Shown here: positions 56,419-64,000 of the stretch, one piece after another
How positions within the stretch are numbered: position 1 is the stretch's first letter
Layout of the letters: each line of letters opens with the position of its first letter
Source of the DNA: Actinoplanes sp. DH11
GTDB taxonomy: Bacteria > Actinomycetota > Actinomycetes > Mycobacteriales > Micromonosporaceae
Reading direction: 5' to 3'
Assembly: GCF_020873875.1 (NCBI RefSeq)
Contig: NZ_JAHWGU010000022.1
Coordinates: forward strand, 62,001 to 126,000
Length of the DNA: 64,000 bases
Made by a program: the position numbers and the translations under genes
Notes under the pieces: generated by a model
Database searches by the model: none
What the model was told of the DNA's origin: nothing
What the model saw: only the letters and a program-made list of their open reading frames with translations

Positions 56419-56473
56419 AGGCTAACGCCGGAGGTTCGTCAGCAGAACCGGATCAGGGCCGTGGTGGCACGGC

Positions 56474-57340
56474 TCACCGCCTGGTCAGGGACGCCTGCTC
56501 GTGCAGCCGGCGGATCCGCTCGGCCATCGGCGGGTGCGTGCTGAACAGCGCCGACAGGCCGCCGCCCGCGAACGGGTTGGCGATCATCAGGTGGGCGCTG
56601 CTCGTCAGTTGCCCGTCGGCCGGCAGGGGCAGCCGCTGCGTACCGTAGTGAATCTTCTCCAGGGCACTGGCCAGCGCCAGCGGGTCGCGGGTCAGCGTGG
56701 CGCCGGAGGCGTCCGCCTGGAACTCACGGTTGCGGCTGATCGCCAGCTGGATGATCGACGCGGCGAGCGGACCCAGGATCAGCATCAGCAGGGTGCCGGC
56801 CGGGTTCGGGCTGTCCTCGTCGTCGGACCCCAGGAAGGGCAGGAAGAACGACAGCTGGGCGAGCATCGTCACGATGCCGGCCAGACCGGCCGCCACACTG
56901 GAGATCAGGATGTCGCGGTTGTAGACGTGCGACAACTCGTGCCCGATCACGCCGCGCAGCTCACGCAGGGTCAGCAGGCGGGTGATGCCCACGGTCACCG
57001 CGACCGCCGCGTGCTCCGGGTTGCGCCCGGTCGCGAACGCGTTCGGCTGCATCGACGGCGAGACGTACAGGCGTGGCATCGGCTGTCCCGCCTCCGCGGC
57101 CAGCTCCCGGACCATCCGGTGGAGCTCAGGGAACTCGGCCTCGCTCACCGGCCGGGCACCCATCGACCGCAGGGCGATCTTGTCGGACCAGAAGTAACTG
57201 AAAGCGTTGGTGGCCAGCGAGACGAACACGGCGAGCACCAGGCCGCCGCTTCCACCCAGCCAGTAGCCCACGGCCAGGATGAGGCCGGTGAGCAGTCCCA
57301 GCAGAGCCGCCGTCTTCAGGCCGTTGTGATGGCTGGACAA
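56474..57340 (-). CDS. htpX: M48 family zinc metalloprotease HtpX
   Basis: A 288-residue membrane protease for quality control of membrane proteins. Two N-terminal membrane helices (LLGLLTGLILAVGYWLGG and GLVLAVFVSLATNAFSYFW) precede the active site GHELSH with HELSH at 134-138. The third zinc ligand lies in SRNREFQADASG. Another hydrophobic pair lies at about 145-195. TTG 57340 is preferred: GAGGAG lies six bases upstream. It follows the nuo operon on the same strand. Confidence 0.94.
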   Translation of the reverse strand: MSSHHNGLKTAALLGLLTGLILAVGYWLGGSGGLVLAVFVSLATNAFSYFWSDKIALRSMGARPVSEAEFPELHRMVRELAAEAGQPMPRLYVSPSMQPNAFATGRNPEHAAVAVTVGITRLLTLRELRGVIGHELSHVYNRDILISSVAAGLAGIVTMLAQLSFFLPFLGSDDEDSPNPAGTLLMLILGPLAASIIQLAISRNREFQADASGATLTRDPLALASALEKIHYGTQRLPLPADGQLTSSAHLMIANPFAGGGLSALFSTHPPMAERIRRLHEQASLTRR

Positions 57341-57457
57341 CGTTCACTCCTCACGTCGCGGACTCGTGATCCGCACCTGGAGGAACGCCGCCGGCCTGCG
57401 CTTTCATCCACTCACACCGGTGAGTTCGCTGTGCGCCAGCTGGGCGCGAGCTGGGCG

Positions 57458-58915
57458 TCAGGAGAATGCGTCGAACAGCACCTGAGGGGCGAAGCCCAGC
57501 ACCACGGCCACCGCCACGGCACCCGCCAGAGCCACCGCCACCGCCCGCGGCACCGGCAGGCTCGGGTGCACGGCCTCGTCCAGCAGCACCGGGTCCGTCA
57601 CCGAGATGCCGATCCGGGCCGGCAGGGTGTAGAGGGTCGCCGACACGCGCACGTAGTACGCCAGGGCGATCACTGCGTTCAGCACCACGACGCCGGCCAG
57701 CCAGATCCAGCCGGCGTCCACCAGGGCGTCGACCACCGACACCTTCGCGAACAGGCCGGCCAGACCCGGCGGCAGACCGGCCAGCCCGGCGAAGGCGAGC
57801 ACCAGCGCGGCACCCAGCCACGGTTTGCGCCGACCGGCACCGCGGTAGTCGGCGATCTCACCGCCGTCCGCACCCGGCAGCCGCAGCGCCACCACCGCAC
57901 CGAACGCGATCAGCTCGAGGACCACGAAGAAGGCGGCGTAGACCAGGGCCGCCGCGACACCGGGCTCGCCGGGCGCGAGCGCGGCCAGGATGTAACCGGC
58001 CTGCGCCACCGACGACCACGCGAGCAGCCGCACCATGCGGGTCTGCCGGAGCGCCACCAGGTTGCCGATGGTCATCGTCAGGACGGCGAGCACCACGACG
58101 ACGGCCCGGGTGTCGAGACGGGACACCACTGCCGCCAGGGCGAGGACGCCGCCGAGCTTGGAGGCGGTCGACAGGTACGCGGCCACCGGCACCGGAGCAC
58201 CGTCATAGGTGGCCGGCGCCCACGCGTGCAACGGCACCGCCGCCACCTTGAACGCCAGCCCGATCACCAGCAGCGCCGCACCCACCCCGGCCAGCTGGGC
58301 GAACGGTCCCGGCCCCGGCCCGAGCGACGCCAGGTGCACGGCACCGGTCGCCGCGTAGTTGAGCGCGACCCCCAGCAGGGCCACCGCCGTGGAGACCACA
58401 CTGACCAGGAAGAACGTGACCGAGGCGGACGCACCGGCGGTGGTGACCCGTTCGCCCGGCGCGAAGCGGCGCAGGCCGACCAGCACGTACAGCGGCAGGG
58501 TGAGCGTCTCCAGGCCGACGATCAGGGTGATCAGGTCACCGGCGTAGGCGACTGTCACGCCGCCTGTCATCGAACAGGCCAGCAGGAAGCAGAACTCGCC
58601 GGCCGGTGCGATCCCGAGCCGCAGCGCCGGCAGCGAGAACGCGAGCACACCGGCGGTCAGGCCGGCGAAGAGCACGGCCGTCGTCGCGGCCGGCCAGCTG
58701 GGGATCCAGGAACAGCCGCCGGTCGCGCAGAACGTGGGGTCGGCGGACACGGCGACGAGCGCGGCGGCCGCGGTGGCGAGCGTGCCGAGCAGGGTGGCGC
58801 CGGCGATCACCGCGCGCCGGCCGGTGACGAGGTCGGCGAGCAGGGCGAGGATGGCGGTCCCGGCGGCGGCATAGAGCGGCAGGAGCGCGAGGTGCCCGAC
58901 GGCCTGACTGCTCAC
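57458..58915 (-). CDS. nuoN: NADH-quinone oxidoreductase subunit N
   Basis: A 485-residue antiporter-like proton-pumping subunit with about fourteen hydrophobic segments. The core holds PLHAWAPATYDGAPVPVAAY and, further on, MVRLLAWSSVAQAGYILAAL, where charged residues in helices carry protons. GTG start. Last gene of the nuo operon, 25 bases after nuoM. Confidence 0.95.
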   Translation of the reverse strand: MSSQAVGHLALLPLYAAAGTAILALLADLVTGRRAVIAGATLLGTLATAAAALVAVSADPTFCATGGCSWIPSWPAATTAVLFAGLTAGVLAFSLPALRLGIAPAGEFCFLLACSMTGGVTVAYAGDLITLIVGLETLTLPLYVLVGLRRFAPGERVTTAGASASVTFFLVSVVSTAVALLGVALNYAATGAVHLASLGPGPGPFAQLAGVGAALLVIGLAFKVAAVPLHAWAPATYDGAPVPVAAYLSTASKLGGVLALAAVVSRLDTRAVVVVLAVLTMTIGNLVALRQTRMVRLLAWSSVAQAGYILAALAPGEPGVAAALVYAAFFVVLELIAFGAVVALRLPGADGGEIADYRGAGRRKPWLGAALVLAFAGLAGLPPGLAGLFAKVSVVDALVDAGWIWLAGVVVLNAVIALAYYVRVSATLYTLPARIGISVTDPVLLDEAVHPSLPVPRAVAVALAGAVAVAVVLGFAPQVLFDAFS

Positions 58916-58940
58916 GGACGGCCTCCGTCGCGAATGGCGT

Positions 58941-60476
58941 TCACCGGGAGCCGCCCAGCAGGTCGACGATCGGCAGGGCGGTCCCGGACAGGATCAGCGC
59001 CGGCGCCAGGCCGACGACCAGGGTGAGCAGCACCAGCGGCGCCCAGGCGAACCACTCGGCGGCGGCGATCGACGGGCGCATCGCGCGGACCACCGGGGTG
59101 GCCGGACCGTGCGTGACCCGGCGCAGCAGGCGCAGGAAGTAGGCGGCGGTGAGCGCACCACCGACGGCGGCGAGCGCCGCGCAGGTGAGCCAGAACGGCC
59201 CGCCGGCCTGGACCGCGGCCACCACGGCGAACGCCTCACCCCAGAACCCGGCCAGCCCGGGCAGGCCGAGCGACGCGACGGCGGCGAACCCGAGCAGGCC
59301 GGCCAGCCGCGGCGCCTGCTCGCGCAGGCCGCTGAGCTGGTCGATCGAGCCCGTACCGGTCCGGTCCTTGATCGTGCCGACCAGGAAGAACAGCAGGCCG
59401 GTGATGAGACCGTGCGCGACGTTGCCGATCAGGGCCGCCTGGATGCCGGTGACCGTGAGGGTGGCGATGCCGAGCAGCACGAAGCCCATGTGCCCGACAC
59501 TGGAGTAGGCGATCAGCCGCTTCAGCTCGCGCTGCCGCAGACAGATCAGCGAACCGGCGAGGATCGCGACGACGGCGAGCACGCCGAGCACCGGCGCGGC
59601 CCACGCGGCGCCGTCCGGTGCGACGCCGACACCGACCCGGATCAGGCCGTACGTGCCCATCTTCAGCAGCACGCCGGCCAGGATCACCGAGCCCACCGTC
59701 GGCGCCTCGGTGTGCGCGTCCGGCAGCCAGGTGTGCAGCGGCCAGAGCGGCGCCTTCACCGCGAACGCGACCGCGAGCAGCGCGAACACCAGGCATTGCG
59801 TGCCACGGCTCAGCGGCGGCGAACCGGTGAGCACGATCAGGTCGCCGGTGCCCGCCCGGGACACCACGATGATCACGCCGAGCAGCAGCAGCACCGAGCC
59901 GGCGAGCGTGTAGAGCACGAACTTGCGCGCCGCCCGCCGCCGGTCCGGGCCGCCCCAGCCCGCGATCACCGCGAACATCGGCAGCAGGACGACCTCGAAG
60001 AAGACGAAGAAGAGGATCAGGTCGAGCGCCAGGAAGGTGCCGAGCACCCCCACTTCGAGGACCAGGAGCAACGCGGCCAGGGTGCGCCCGGCGCCGGCTT
60101 CCGGGACCTTCTTGACGGTGTACGCGCAACAGAGCAGCGTGAGCAGCCCGGTCAGCACGATCAACGGGTACGAGACCGCGTCCACGCCTAGGTGGAAGTC
60201 CAGCCCCAGGGCCGGCACCCACGGCAGATCCAGGTTGACCCACGGGATCAGTTGCGGCACGTCGCCGAACGCCGACCAGCCGCCGGCCCGGTCCCGGAAA
60301 AACACCGGCGCGATCGTCAGCAGGAACGTGACGGCGGCGAAGACCGTCGCGACGATCCTGGCCTGCCGGTCCCGGGACGCCGGGAGCAGCGCCACCACGA
60401 CGGCGCCGAGGGCCGGGACGCCGAGGATCACGGCCAGCAGGAACGACCAGGAATCGGCTGTCGTGGTGAGGGTCAT
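58941..60476 (-). CDS. nuoM: NADH-quinone oxidoreductase subunit M
   Basis: A 511-residue antiporter-like subunit. Landmarks are FFEVVLLPMFAVIAGWGGPD (the conserved glutamate helix), KAPLWPLHTWLPDAHTEAPT and LKRLIAYSSVGHMGFVLLGI. ATG 60476 overlaps the nuoL stop by four bases; the open frame upstream of it is nuoL in another phase. Confidence 0.95.
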   Translation of the reverse strand: MTLTTTADSWSFLLAVILGVPALGAVVVALLPASRDRQARIVATVFAAVTFLLTIAPVFFRDRAGGWSAFGDVPQLIPWVNLDLPWVPALGLDFHLGVDAVSYPLIVLTGLLTLLCCAYTVKKVPEAGAGRTLAALLLVLEVGVLGTFLALDLILFFVFFEVVLLPMFAVIAGWGGPDRRRAARKFVLYTLAGSVLLLLGVIIVVSRAGTGDLIVLTGSPPLSRGTQCLVFALLAVAFAVKAPLWPLHTWLPDAHTEAPTVGSVILAGVLLKMGTYGLIRVGVGVAPDGAAWAAPVLGVLAVVAILAGSLICLRQRELKRLIAYSSVGHMGFVLLGIATLTVTGIQAALIGNVAHGLITGLLFFLVGTIKDRTGTGSIDQLSGLREQAPRLAGLLGFAAVASLGLPGLAGFWGEAFAVVAAVQAGGPFWLTCAALAAVGGALTAAYFLRLLRRVTHGPATPVVRAMRPSIAAAEWFAWAPLVLLTLVVGLAPALILSGTALPIVDLLGGSR

Positions 60477-62398
60477 GCGGCGACTCCCAGCCACGCGACG
60501 ACGCCGAGCACGAGAGCGCCCAGGCAGACCAGGACCACGGCGCCCGGCAGGGCCACCCGGTGCACGTCGGCGAAGTGCCCGCCGAGGCTGCGGGTGCCGG
60601 TTCCCGCGCCGGTCACGGCGGCGTCCACGACCCGCTCGTCGCCGGCCGTCACCCACCTGGCCAGGGATCGCACCGGCGTCACCACGAGGCGGTGCTGCAC
60701 GGCGTCGAGGTGGAACCCGGCGGCGAACAGCGGGCGCGCCCGGCCCAGCGCGAGCGCCGGGTCGACGCCCGGCACCGCCCACCAGATCCACCAGGCGAAC
60801 CCGGCGCCCGCCACGAGCAGGAGCATCGGCAGCGCCACGGCCACACCCAGGTGCGGGTCCTCGAGCTCCAGCGAGGTGCGGAACCCGGGCGCGTAGGCGG
60901 CCAAGCCCAGCAGCGCCGACGGGACCGCCAGCACGATCAGTGGCAGGCGCATCGGGGCCGGCGGGTCGTGCGGCGCGGCCGGCACCTGGTAGCGGCCGTC
61001 GTCGAAACCGACCTCCCAGTCCGGGCCGGCCGGTCCGTGCGCCCGGTACGCCCCGAAGAAGGCCCGGAGCAGGAGGCGGGTCGCGTACCAGGCGGTGATC
61101 CCGACCGCGAACAGCGCCGCCAGCCAGACCACCCACCCGGCCCAGACCGGCACCGGCTCGCCGCCCTCGGTGGCGTGCGCGGCGGCGGTCAGCACCGTCT
61201 CCTTGGACCAGAAACCCGCCAGCGGCGGCAGGCCGGCCAGCGCGCCCAGGCCGATCACGAACGACCAGAACGTGACAGGCATGTGCGCGCGCAGCCCGCC
61301 CATCCGGGACAGCAGGTTGGTGCCCACCGCGTGGATCACCGCACCCGCCGCGAGGAACAGCAGCGCCTTGAACGCGGCGTGGGTGAGCAGGTGGAACAGC
61401 GCGGCGGCGGGTGAACCGACCGCGAGCGCCGCCGTCATGTAACCGATCTGGGAGACCGTCGACCAGGCCAGCACCCGCTTCAGGTCGTCCTGCGCGGTCG
61501 CGGCCAGCGCACCCAGCAGGATCGTGATCGCGGCCAGCACCGCGAGCACGGCCAGGGCCACCGGCGACCGCGTGAAGAGCGGGTAGAGCCGGAAGACCAC
61601 CCAGACGCCGGCCGCGACCATGGTGGCGGCGTGGATCAGCGCGGAGATCGGGGTGGGGCCGGCCATCGCGTCCGGCAGCCAGGTGTGCAGCGGGAACTGG
61701 GCGCTCTTGCCGGCCACACCGGCCAGGATCAGCAGCAACGCGGCGGTCAGCGTGGCCGGGTCGTAGGGGCTGTTCAGCACGACGTCCAGATGTGCGTCGC
61801 CGGCCTCGACCACCAGCACCGCGATGCCCAGCAGGAAGCCGACGTCACCGACCCGGGTGACGAGGAAGGCCTTCACCGCGGCGGCGGGCGCCTCCGGCAG
61901 CCGGCGATCGTGACCGATCAGCAGGTAGGAGCAGGCGCCCATCACCTCCCAGCCGATCAGCAGCACGATCAGGTCGTTCGACGTCACGACCAGGAGCATC
62001 GCGCCGGTGAAGAGGCTGACCTGGGCGGCGTACGGCGCGTACCGCGGATCGTCGTGCAGGTAGGTGATCGAGTAGATCTGCACGAGCAGCGCGACCAGGC
62101 TGACCGCGAGCGCCACATAGACCACTGCCGGGTTGATCGCCACCCCGAAGCCGACGGTGATCAGCGACTCGTCCGGCAGCCCGCCGAAACTGACGATCTC
62201 CAGCCCGGTCTCGAACGACGCGCCGTCCCACAGCAGCCGCAGTGACAGGAGCAGGGCCAGTGCGGCACCCGCCACACCGAGACCCGCCGCCAGGCGCCTG
62301 CGTGCCCGGCCACCGTCGCCCGGCGCGAGCAGGAGACCGAGCAGACCGGCAAGCAGCGGTACGAGGGGAAGCAGCGGCCCGGCGACGTCGACGCTCAC
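60473..62398 (-). CDS. nuoL: NADH-quinone oxidoreductase subunit L
   Basis: A 641-residue antiporter-like subunit that ends in the long lateral helix. Landmarks are YSITYLHDDPRYAPYAAQVS, IGWEVMGACSYLLIGHD, KSAQFPLHTWLPDAMAGPTP and LKRVLAWSTVSQIGYMTAAL. GTG 62398 overlaps the nuoK stop (GTGA). Confidence 0.95.
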   Translation of the reverse strand: MSVDVAGPLLPLVPLLAGLLGLLLAPGDGGRARRRLAAGLGVAGAALALLLSLRLLWDGASFETGLEIVSFGGLPDESLITVGFGVAINPAVVYVALAVSLVALLVQIYSITYLHDDPRYAPYAAQVSLFTGAMLLVVTSNDLIVLLIGWEVMGACSYLLIGHDRRLPEAPAAAVKAFLVTRVGDVGFLLGIAVLVVEAGDAHLDVVLNSPYDPATLTAALLLILAGVAGKSAQFPLHTWLPDAMAGPTPISALIHAATMVAAGVWVVFRLYPLFTRSPVALAVLAVLAAITILLGALAATAQDDLKRVLAWSTVSQIGYMTAALAVGSPAAALFHLLTHAAFKALLFLAAGAVIHAVGTNLLSRMGGLRAHMPVTFWSFVIGLGALAGLPPLAGFWSKETVLTAAAHATEGGEPVPVWAGWVVWLAALFAVGITAWYATRLLLRAFFGAYRAHGPAGPDWEVGFDDGRYQVPAAPHDPPAPMRLPLIVLAVPSALLGLAAYAPGFRTSLELEDPHLGVAVALPMLLLVAGAGFAWWIWWAVPGVDPALALGRARPLFAAGFHLDAVQHRLVVTPVRSLARWVTAGDERVVDAAVTGAGTGTRSLGGHFADVHRVALPGAVVLVCLGALVLGVVAWLGVAA

Positions 62399-62808
62399 CC
62401 GGCCACCCGTTCCCCGTCGGCGTCCAGCCGTTCCCTGCCGATGCCCGGCTCCTCCCCGTCGGCGTCCAGCCGCACCTCGTCGGTGATCACGGCGCGGCGC
62501 ATCCGGTAGTACTGCAACACGATCGCGAGCCCGACACCCACCTCGGCGGCGGCCAGCACGATCACGAAGAGCGCGAAGACGCCGCCGGTGCCGGGAGCGG
62601 CCGCGCCGGGCCGGGCCCACGCCTCGATCGCGACACCCGTCAGCGCCGACCGCAGGCTCACGTCGGCGGTCACCAGGATCAGGTTCACCGCGTTCAGCAT
62701 CAGCTCGACGGCCATCAGGACCAGGATCGCGTTGCGGCGGCGCAGCACGCCGTAGACGCCGAGGCCGAAGAGCAGCGCACCGACGACGTACGGGATGACC
62801 ACGTGCAT
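62395..62808 (-). CDS. nuoK: NADH-quinone oxidoreductase subunit K, with C-terminal tail
   Basis: A 137-residue protein. Three membrane helices (IPYVVGALLFGLGVYGVLRR, ILVLMAVELMLNAVNLILVT, and the AEVGVGLAIVLQYYR segment) carry the conserved proton-path glutamates. The usual length is about 100; here a polar tail of about 30 residues contains RLDADGE twice, encoded by an exact DNA repeat. Starts at ATG overlapping nuoJ. Confidence 0.94.
   Translation of the reverse strand: MHVVIPYVVGALLFGLGVYGVLRRRNAILVLMAVELMLNAVNLILVTADVSLRSALTGVAIEAWARPGAAAPGTGGVFALFVIVLAAAEVGVGLAIVLQYYRMRRAVITDEVRLDADGEEPGIGRERLDADGERVAG
62411..62472 (-). repeat. 20-bp direct repeat in nuoK tail
   Basis: tccccgtcggcgtccagccg occurs at 62411-62430 and 62453-62472, a 42-bp period (14 codons). 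It encodes RLDADGE in both copies and suggests a recent in-frame duplication in the dispensable tail. Confidence 0.8.
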
Positions 62809-63383
62809 CAGGCCTTCACCTCGCCGCCGGCGGTCGCCGGATCCGGGTTCGCCTGGTCCGGGTCCGGCTGCTCCGGTGTGCTCCGGCGGGCGCCGATGTC
62901 CGGGCGGGACAGGACGATCGCACCGACGAGCGCGGAGAGCAGCAGGATCGACAGCACCTCGAACGGCAGCACCCAGGCCCCGAAGATCTGCTCACCGACC
63001 CGCTCGGCGGTGCCCGGCTCCGGTTCCGGGTAACGCACCCAGCGGAACGCGTCCGCGAAGAGCACGGCCAGGCCCAGGCCGGCGCCGCCACCGATCAGCA
63101 CGGCCGGGAAGGCCGGGCGGTCCAGGCCGGCGGACGGGCCGATCGGGGCGCGGGTCAGCATCACCGCGAAAAGCAGCAGCACCACCACGGCACCGACATA
63201 GACCAGGATCTGCACCCACGCCACCAGTTCGGCGCCGAGGACCAGGTAGAGACCCGCGATCGCACCCAGGCTGACCACCAGGTAGAGGCCGGCGCGCACC
63301 AGGTGGCTGCTGGTCACGACGAGCGCGCCGGAACCGACCGCGAGGGCGCCCAGCGCGAGCAGCAGCACGTCCGCGACGGTCAC
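62808..63383 (-). CDS. nuoJ: NADH-quinone oxidoreductase subunit J
   Basis: A 191-residue membrane subunit with five hydrophobic segments, including LVAWVQILVYVGAVVVLLLF, the pi-bulge helix region conserved in NuoJ. The C-terminal tail of about 25 residues is Pro/Asp-rich. GTG 63383 overlaps the nuoI stop (GTGA). Confidence 0.94.
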   Translation of the reverse strand: MTVADVLLLALGALAVGSGALVVTSSHLVRAGLYLVVSLGAIAGLYLVLGAELVAWVQILVYVGAVVVLLLFAVMLTRAPIGPSAGLDRPAFPAVLIGGGAGLGLAVLFADAFRWVRYPEPEPGTAERVGEQIFGAWVLPFEVLSILLLSALVGAIVLSRPDIGARRSTPEQPDPDQANPDPATAGGEVKA

Positions 63384-64000
63384 CGCGCCGGCTCCCCGGG
63401 GCTGGAGCCGGCGGTGTCCTCCGGGTCCGCCGGCGGCGATGGCCGGGGCGGGACGGGCTGCGCTGCGGTTGGCGGCGGAGCAGCCCGTACAGCTGCCGGT
63501 CTTGCCGTCTTCGCCGCGGTGGCCGCGCCCGGGCCCGCCGCCTTGCGCGCCGCCGTGGCCTCCTCCTTGCTCGGCTCGCCGAGCACGTCGTGCGCCGGCG
63601 GCGGAGGCACCGTGCGCATCCACTCCCCCAGCCGGTCCTTGTCGTGCAGCAGGGAGAGGACGTCGGTCTCGGCGTACTCGAACTCGGGCGTCCAGTGCAG
63701 CGCGTCGAACGGGCAGACCTCGATGCAGATGCCGCAGTACATGCAGAGCGCGAAGTCGATGTCGAACTTGTCGAGCACGTTGCGCTGCCGGGGCCGCGCC
63801 GCGCCGGGGACGACGACCTCCTCCTTGTGCGAGTCGATGTAGATGCACCAGTCCGGGCACTCGCGCGCGCAGAGCATGCAGACCGTGCAGTTCTCCTCGG
63901 ACAGCGCGATCACGCCGCGGGAGCGTGGGGGCAGGTCGGGCTCGACATCCGGGTACTGCTGGGTGGTGGAGCGCCGGGTCATCGTCTTGAAGGTGACCGC
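63380..64000 (-). CDS. nuoI: NADH-quinone oxidoreductase subunit I, 5' end outside window
   Basis: Carries two 4Fe-4S clusters (N6a/N6b) on the path to quinone. The two ferredoxin motifs CTVCMLCARECP and CMYCGICIEVCP give all eight cysteines. The ATG at 63982 is probably internal: the codons upstream to the edge read AVTFKTM, matching the N-terminal region of actinobacterial NuoI, so the start lies beyond the window. A long Ala/Pro-rich C-terminal tail of about 60 residues follows PPPAHDVLGEPSKEEA. Confidence 0.95.
   Translation of the reverse strand, partial: AVTFKTMTRRSTTQQYPDVEPDLPPRSRGVIALSEENCTVCMLCARECPDWCIYIDSHKEEVVVPGAARPRQRNVLDKFDIDFALCMYCGICIEVCPFDALHWTPEFEYAETDVLSLLHDKDRLGEWMRTVPPPPAHDVLGEPSKEEATAARKAAGPGAATAAKTARPAAVRAAPPPTAAQPVPPRPSPPADPEDTAGSSPGEPAR

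Overview
The window is high-GC actinobacterial chromosome with GTG and TTG starts common. It reads as core chromosome of a Micromonosporaceae member, probably Actinoplanes or a close relative. The lineage is inferred from gene order (thrT-metT-rpmG-hadA-hadB-trpT-secE-nusG; rpoB-rpoC-rpsL-rpsG-fusA-tuf-S10/spc/alpha), not from a database search. No phage, insertion sequence, plasmid function or CRISPR array was seen.

Layout. 1-2337: thiamine genes thiE-thiO-thiS-thiG (minus strand, thiG cut by the window edge) behind a TPP riboswitch. 2476-5763: an ABC-F ATPase, an RsmC-like methyltransferase, and a membrane protein with a hexapeptide repeat. 5880-29437: truA and a nearly unbroken minus-strand translation block. 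In transcription order this is rpsL-rpsG-fusA-tuf, the S10 operon, the spc operon up to rplO, a strong hairpin, secY-adk-map, a DUF1707 gene, then infA-rpmJ-rpsM-rpsK-rpsD-rpoA-rplQ-truA. 29584-30488: two small membrane proteins. 30547-37965: rpoB-rpoC. 38562-39554: rplJ-rplL behind an L10-type leader. 39875-41382: an ABC exporter pair. 41457-45103: rplA, nusG, secE, tRNA-Trp, hadB, hadA, rpmG, tRNA-Met, tRNA-Thr. 45200-49951: a GGDEF-EAL membrane protein, a 48-residue secreted peptide, an HTH protein, a LysE exporter, YajQ and tRNA-Tyr. 50174-57340: accessory genes (hypothetical, ECF sigma with membrane partner, MOSC, GNAT, luciferase-like oxidoreductase, MFS transporter, HtpX). 57458-64000: nuoN-M-L-K-J-I, with nuoI running off the end.

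How it works together. Most of the window supplies ribosome, RNA polymerase, Sec translocon and Complex I subunits from long minus-strand operons. Good promoter-like elements lie upstream of rpsL, rpoB and rplJ, and weaker ones upstream of infA, rpsJ and secY. Intrinsic terminator-like hairpins follow rpoC, rplL, rplA and tRNA-Tyr.

Most notable points. (1) rplK (ribosomal protein L11) is missing from its near-universal slot between nusG and rplA, where only 94 bases remain. (2) A 19-base element is repeated exactly about 95 bases upstream of both rpsJ and rpsL, with a shorter copy upstream of infA. (3) The rplJ leader looks like an attenuator. (4) A 32-bp dyad sits directly in front of a small HTH gene, divergent from a small secreted peptide gene. 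(5) Twin palindromic operators precede the MFS gene. (6) RpoB and L33 carry unusual substitutions at functionally known positions. Nothing in the window is a clear novel defence or biosynthetic system; these are leads of moderate weight.
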